Shown here in pieces: positions 5,750-8,349 of a stretch of 8,349 bases of DNA. This DNA comes from Flavobacteriales bacterium (GTDB taxonomy: Bacteria > Bacteroidota > Bacteroidia > Flavobacteriales > Flavobacteriaceae). Made by a program: the position numbers and the translations under genes. Under the pieces are notes generated by a model. That model did not search any database. It worked only from the letters and a program-made list of their open reading frames with translations, and was not told the DNA's origin. Positions within the stretch are counted from its first letter, which is position 1. Each line of letters starts with the position of its first letter. The stretch spans positions 1 through 8,349 of the forward strand of contig JALVKK010000259.1 of assembly GCA_027033875.1 (NCBI GenBank), written 5' to 3'.

Positions 5750-7372
5750 ATGAAAAGATTTTTTATTTACCTTACGATTTTAAGTTCCTTTATCGGACTT
5801 GCACAAGAAAAAGACAAACAAGCAAATCAAGTCAAATCCGATACCTTATGGTTAGACGATAGCATACTTCATCAAAAAACACAAAACAAAACGACTGATA
5901 GTCAAACTATTATTGTTGCACAAGATACAACGAAATACAATAACTTTCAAACAAATAATATCGATATAACCGGTCTCAGTATTGATAATGTCGTACTGGA
6001 AGATCTGCCCGAGGTCAAACGTATGGACAGCCTGTGGTATAAAGAACTCTACCAACCCGAATTGTTTGACAGTATCAACAATTTGCTAATTGATATTGAT
6101 CAAATAGATTTTAATAATGTGCATTTAGATACGGTCAATTTTAAACGACAACTGGAACTACTCAATCAAAAAACACAATTGGATCTTGTTTACCATCCTG
6201 CCCTGCTAAAAACCATCAAAGCATTTATCAAACAACGCAAAAAAAGTTTGGGACGGCTCTTTGGAATAGCCTCCTACTACTTCCCTATTTTTGAAGAAAA
6301 ATTAGCCAAATATAATATTCCTTTGGAAATGAAATATTTGGCAATAGTAGAATCCGCCTTAAATCCGCGAGCCGTTTCGCGTGCCGGCGCAGGTGGTTTG
6401 TGGCAATTTATGTATTCGACCGGAAAATATTACAACCTCGAAATCAACTCATATGTAGATGAACGCTTTGATCCTATCCGTGAAACAGAAGCCGCTTGTA
6501 AACACATGCAAGATTTATATAAAATTTTTCATGATTGGAATTTAGTTCTAGCCGCCTACAATTCCGGTGCGGGAAATGTTACCAAAGCTATTCGCCGTTC
6601 GGGAGGTTATACCAATTATTGGAATATCCGTCCTTACCTACCCCGCGAAACAGCCGGATACGTTCCATTGTTCCAAGCAACATTATTTTTGGGCGAATAT
6701 GCCGAACAGTACGGTATAGTCGCTAAAAAACCAACTTATAATTATATAGCTACCGATACAATTGTCGTCAAACATACCATTACATTCAACCAAATTTCAC
6801 GTCTGTTGAAAATCAATGAAAAAGAACTCGAGTTTTTAAATCCGCAATACAAAGTCAATATCATTCCTTATGTCGAAAACAAGTTTTATACTCTAAAACT
6901 TCCAATAGATTTAATCGGAATATTTGTCAATAACGAAGCCCTGATATACTCCTTAGTTGAAAACGAACTGAATAAAAAAGAAAAACCCTTACCCAAATTT
7001 TACAAACTCAATAATTATATCGTTTACCGCGTACGTAAAGGCGATTATTTGGGACGAATAGCCAGACGTTTTCATACGACAGTCGGAAAAATAAAACGAA
7101 CCAACAGACTGCGTTCCAACCGTTTGCGTGTCGGACAAAAATTGAAAATTTACTCCAAATACCCCGTAACTGTTCATAAAACTAACAAACATTATAATAA
7201 ACGAATATCAAATAATAAATCCTACATAACTTACAGTGTAAAACCCGGTGATACACTCTGGAACATCTCGAGAAAATATAATGTAAGTTTGTCGAAAATC
7301 CTCAAATGGAACCGACTGAAAAAACACTCCAAATTAAAACCCGGTATGAAATTGAAAATATACAGATCTTGA
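5750..7372 (+). CDS. mltD: MltD-like lytic transglycosylase with LysM domains
   Basis: A 540-residue exported murein hydrolase of the SLT (GH23) family, which cleaves glycan strands with formation of 1,6-anhydromuramic ends. A signal peptide (MKRFFIYLTILSSFIGLA, cut before Q19) has no lipobox cysteine, unlike lipoprotein MltD of E. coli. Residues 19-150 are hydrophilic and unassigned. The catalytic domain spans about 165-325: IVESALNP with catalytic E201, GAGGLWQFM (213-221), LAAYNSGAGNV (267-277) and LPRETAGYVP (297-306). A degenerate LysM-like unit may lie at about 340-388 (ISRLLKINEKELEFLNPQY). Two clear LysM modules at 424-467 (RVRKGDYLGRIARRFH) and 493-537 (SVKPGDTLWNISRKYN) bind peptidoglycan. 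The C-terminus is strongly basic. The start 9 bases after the pgk stop, with no terminator between, supports co-transcription with pgk. Confidence 0.94.
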   Translation: MKRFFIYLTILSSFIGLAQEKDKQANQVKSDTLWLDDSILHQKTQNKTTDSQTIIVAQDTTKYNNFQTNNIDITGLSIDNVVLEDLPEVKRMDSLWYKELYQPELFDSINNLLIDIDQIDFNNVHLDTVNFKRQLELLNQKTQLDLVYHPALLKTIKAFIKQRKKSLGRLFGIASYYFPIFEEKLAKYNIPLEMKYLAIVESALNPRAVSRAGAGGLWQFMYSTGKYYNLEINSYVDERFDPIRETEAACKHMQDLYKIFHDWNLVLAAYNSGAGNVTKAIRRSGGYTNYWNIRPYLPRETAGYVPLFQATLFLGEYAEQYGIVAKKPTYNYIATDTIVVKHTITFNQISRLLKINEKELEFLNPQYKVNIIPYVENKFYTLKLPIDLIGIFVNNEALIYSLVENELNKKEKPLPKFYKLNNYIVYRVRKGDYLGRIARRFHTTVGKIKRTNRLRSNRLRVGQKLKIYSKYPVTVHKTNKHYNKRISNNKSYITYSVKPGDTLWNISRKYNVSLSKILKWNRLKKHSKLKPGMKLKIYRS

Positions 7373-7456
7373 TTGTTTTCGACTATGCTTTTAAATAATA
7401 AAAAAAGATTTTGGAATAATTTTTGCACTATTTCACATCGGCAAATAACCCGTTTT

Positions 7457-8349
7457 ATGAAAAAATATTTTATCGTTAGTATATTTTTCGGTTATATTTT
7501 ATCGGCTTGTAACAACAATCAGCAAAAATTATTGCCCGAATCAACCGGCAAAACACATAACATTCTATTGATAATGAATGATCAAGATTGGAAAAGATCT
7601 GTCGGCGACAGTATTCGTAAATATTTTGCATCCGAATTTAGCGACTTACCGCAAGCCGAACCCCAATATACACTACACCAAGCATCACCGCATCTGTTTT
7701 CGGATATTTTTAAAACAATTCGCAATATCATTATTATCAAAAAAGCCAATAAAACAGGTGTCAAATATTTTATTGACAGATTTGCCCGTCCGCAACTTAT
7801 CGTTCAGGTAGAAGGTAAAAACAATGACGAAATCAAAAAAATACTTTATAAACATTCGCAAGAAATTCTGGAACGACTTAACCAATTTGAAATAAAACAT
7901 TTGCAAAAACTTCATCGTAAAAGCCTGCGAAACAATGAAGATATTGAAAAAGAATTGGGAATTAGCATCGATATACCCGATTATTTTGCCTTGGTCGATC
8001 ATCAACAAAAATTCTTTTGGTTTAGACGCGATGTCAAAAACGGCGAAGCTGATATTTTACTGTACAGCGTTCCTCTAAAAGATGCGCAAGATTTGAAAGG
8101 CAATCGCGTACTGCATTACCGAGACTCAATCGGTAAAAAATATATTCCCGGTCCTTTGGATAGTACTTATATGAAATCAGAAAAAAATATTTCACCTTCG
8201 CAAATTATGACGATGATAAACGGACAAAAAGCCATAGAAACACGCGGGCTGTGGAATATGAAAAACGATTTTATGGGCGGACCGTATATCAACTATTCCA
8301 TTATTGACAAAAAAAACAACCGAATGATTGTCGGTGAAGGCTTTATTTA
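7457..8349 (+). CDS. DUF4837-family lipoprotein, 3' end outside the window
   Basis: An open frame from the ATG at 7457 runs 297 codons to the window edge without a stop, so the gene is partial only because the window ends. The start is a lipoprotein signal: MKKYFIVSIFFGYILSAC, with lipobox L-S-A-C and lipidated C18, followed by NNNQQK. I recognise the DUF4837 pattern of Bacteroidota: LPESTGKTHNILLIMN (27-42), WKRSVGDSIRKYF (45-57), LPQAEPQYTLHQ (64-75), a predicted helix-rich middle, then FFWFRRD (186-192), YIPGPLDSTYM (229-239) and ETRGLWNMKNDFMGGP (261-276). The molecular function of the family is unknown; location is a membrane facing the periplasm or surface. There is no acidic residue run after C18 of the kind reported for surface export in some flavobacteria, so a periplasm-facing anchor is the cautious guess. 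It follows the transglycosylase by 84 bases with no terminator seen between. Confidence 0.88.
   Translation, partial: MKKYFIVSIFFGYILSACNNNQQKLLPESTGKTHNILLIMNDQDWKRSVGDSIRKYFASEFSDLPQAEPQYTLHQASPHLFSDIFKTIRNIIIIKKANKTGVKYFIDRFARPQLIVQVEGKNNDEIKKILYKHSQEILERLNQFEIKHLQKLHRKSLRNNEDIEKELGISIDIPDYFALVDHQQKFFWFRRDVKNGEADILLYSVPLKDAQDLKGNRVLHYRDSIGKKYIPGPLDSTYMKSEKNISPSQIMTMINGQKAIETRGLWNMKNDFMGGPYINYSIIDKKNNRMIVGEGFI

Noticed and set aside
7417..7425. Promoter for the DUF4837 gene at TAATTTTTG
   Set aside because: The gap between TA and TTTG is one base too long (three bases instead of two), and no TTTG box lies 19-21 bases upstream; transcription from pgk is as likely.
7578..8008. Several short frames on both strands across the right end (7578-7811 plus; 7582-7764 and 7685-8008 minus)
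   Set aside because: They all lie over the DUF4837 reading frame beginning at 7457, which has a lipoprotein signal and family motifs.

Overview
The window looks like ordinary core chromosome of a low-GC Bacteroidota bacterium, most probably a member of Flavobacteriia. The evidence is the AT-rich coding sequence, starts without Shine-Dalgarno sequences, promoters of the Bacteroidota type (TTTG, about 19 to 21 bases, TAnnTTTG), a TrmD with the knot motif GHYKG, a DUF4837 lipoprotein, and tRNA genes without an encoded CCA. I see no phage, transposon, CRISPR or secretion island.

Layout. Bases 1-1039 hold the end of an iron-sulfur assembly (SUF) locus: sufE, then a DUF59/MIP18 (SufT/YitW-type) gene. 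Both spacers carry repeat-like DNA: a (CTGAAAT)4 heptamer array that runs into the sufE start codon, and a nested inverted repeat between the two genes. Bases 1082-1491 are a tRNA cluster on the + strand: a promoter, two identical tRNA-Lys(UUU), a hairpin plus nine T, tRNA-Leu(GAG), and a 14-bp hairpin that abuts the stop codon of the convergent trmD. trmD (minus strand) stands alone here, divergent from a PpiD-type membrane-anchored peptidylprolyl isomerase. That gene ends in a strong terminator. Next comes pgk, with a promoter beginning in the terminator's T-tract and a perfect 16-bp palindrome at its expected transcription start. An MltD-like lytic transglycosylase with LysM domains follows 9 bases after pgk, and after an 84-base gap a DUF4837 lipoprotein is cut by the window's right edge.

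How the genes fit together. The first two serve Fe-S cluster assembly. The tRNA cluster and trmD serve translation, and tRNA-Leu(GAG) carries G36-G37, the site TrmD methylates. The PpiD-like protein, transglycosylase and lipoprotein act in the cell envelope. Pgk is glycolytic and is co-oriented with envelope genes. No clearly new system is visible. The best leads are the intergenic repeats, the internal terminator in the tRNA cluster, and the palindrome before pgk.
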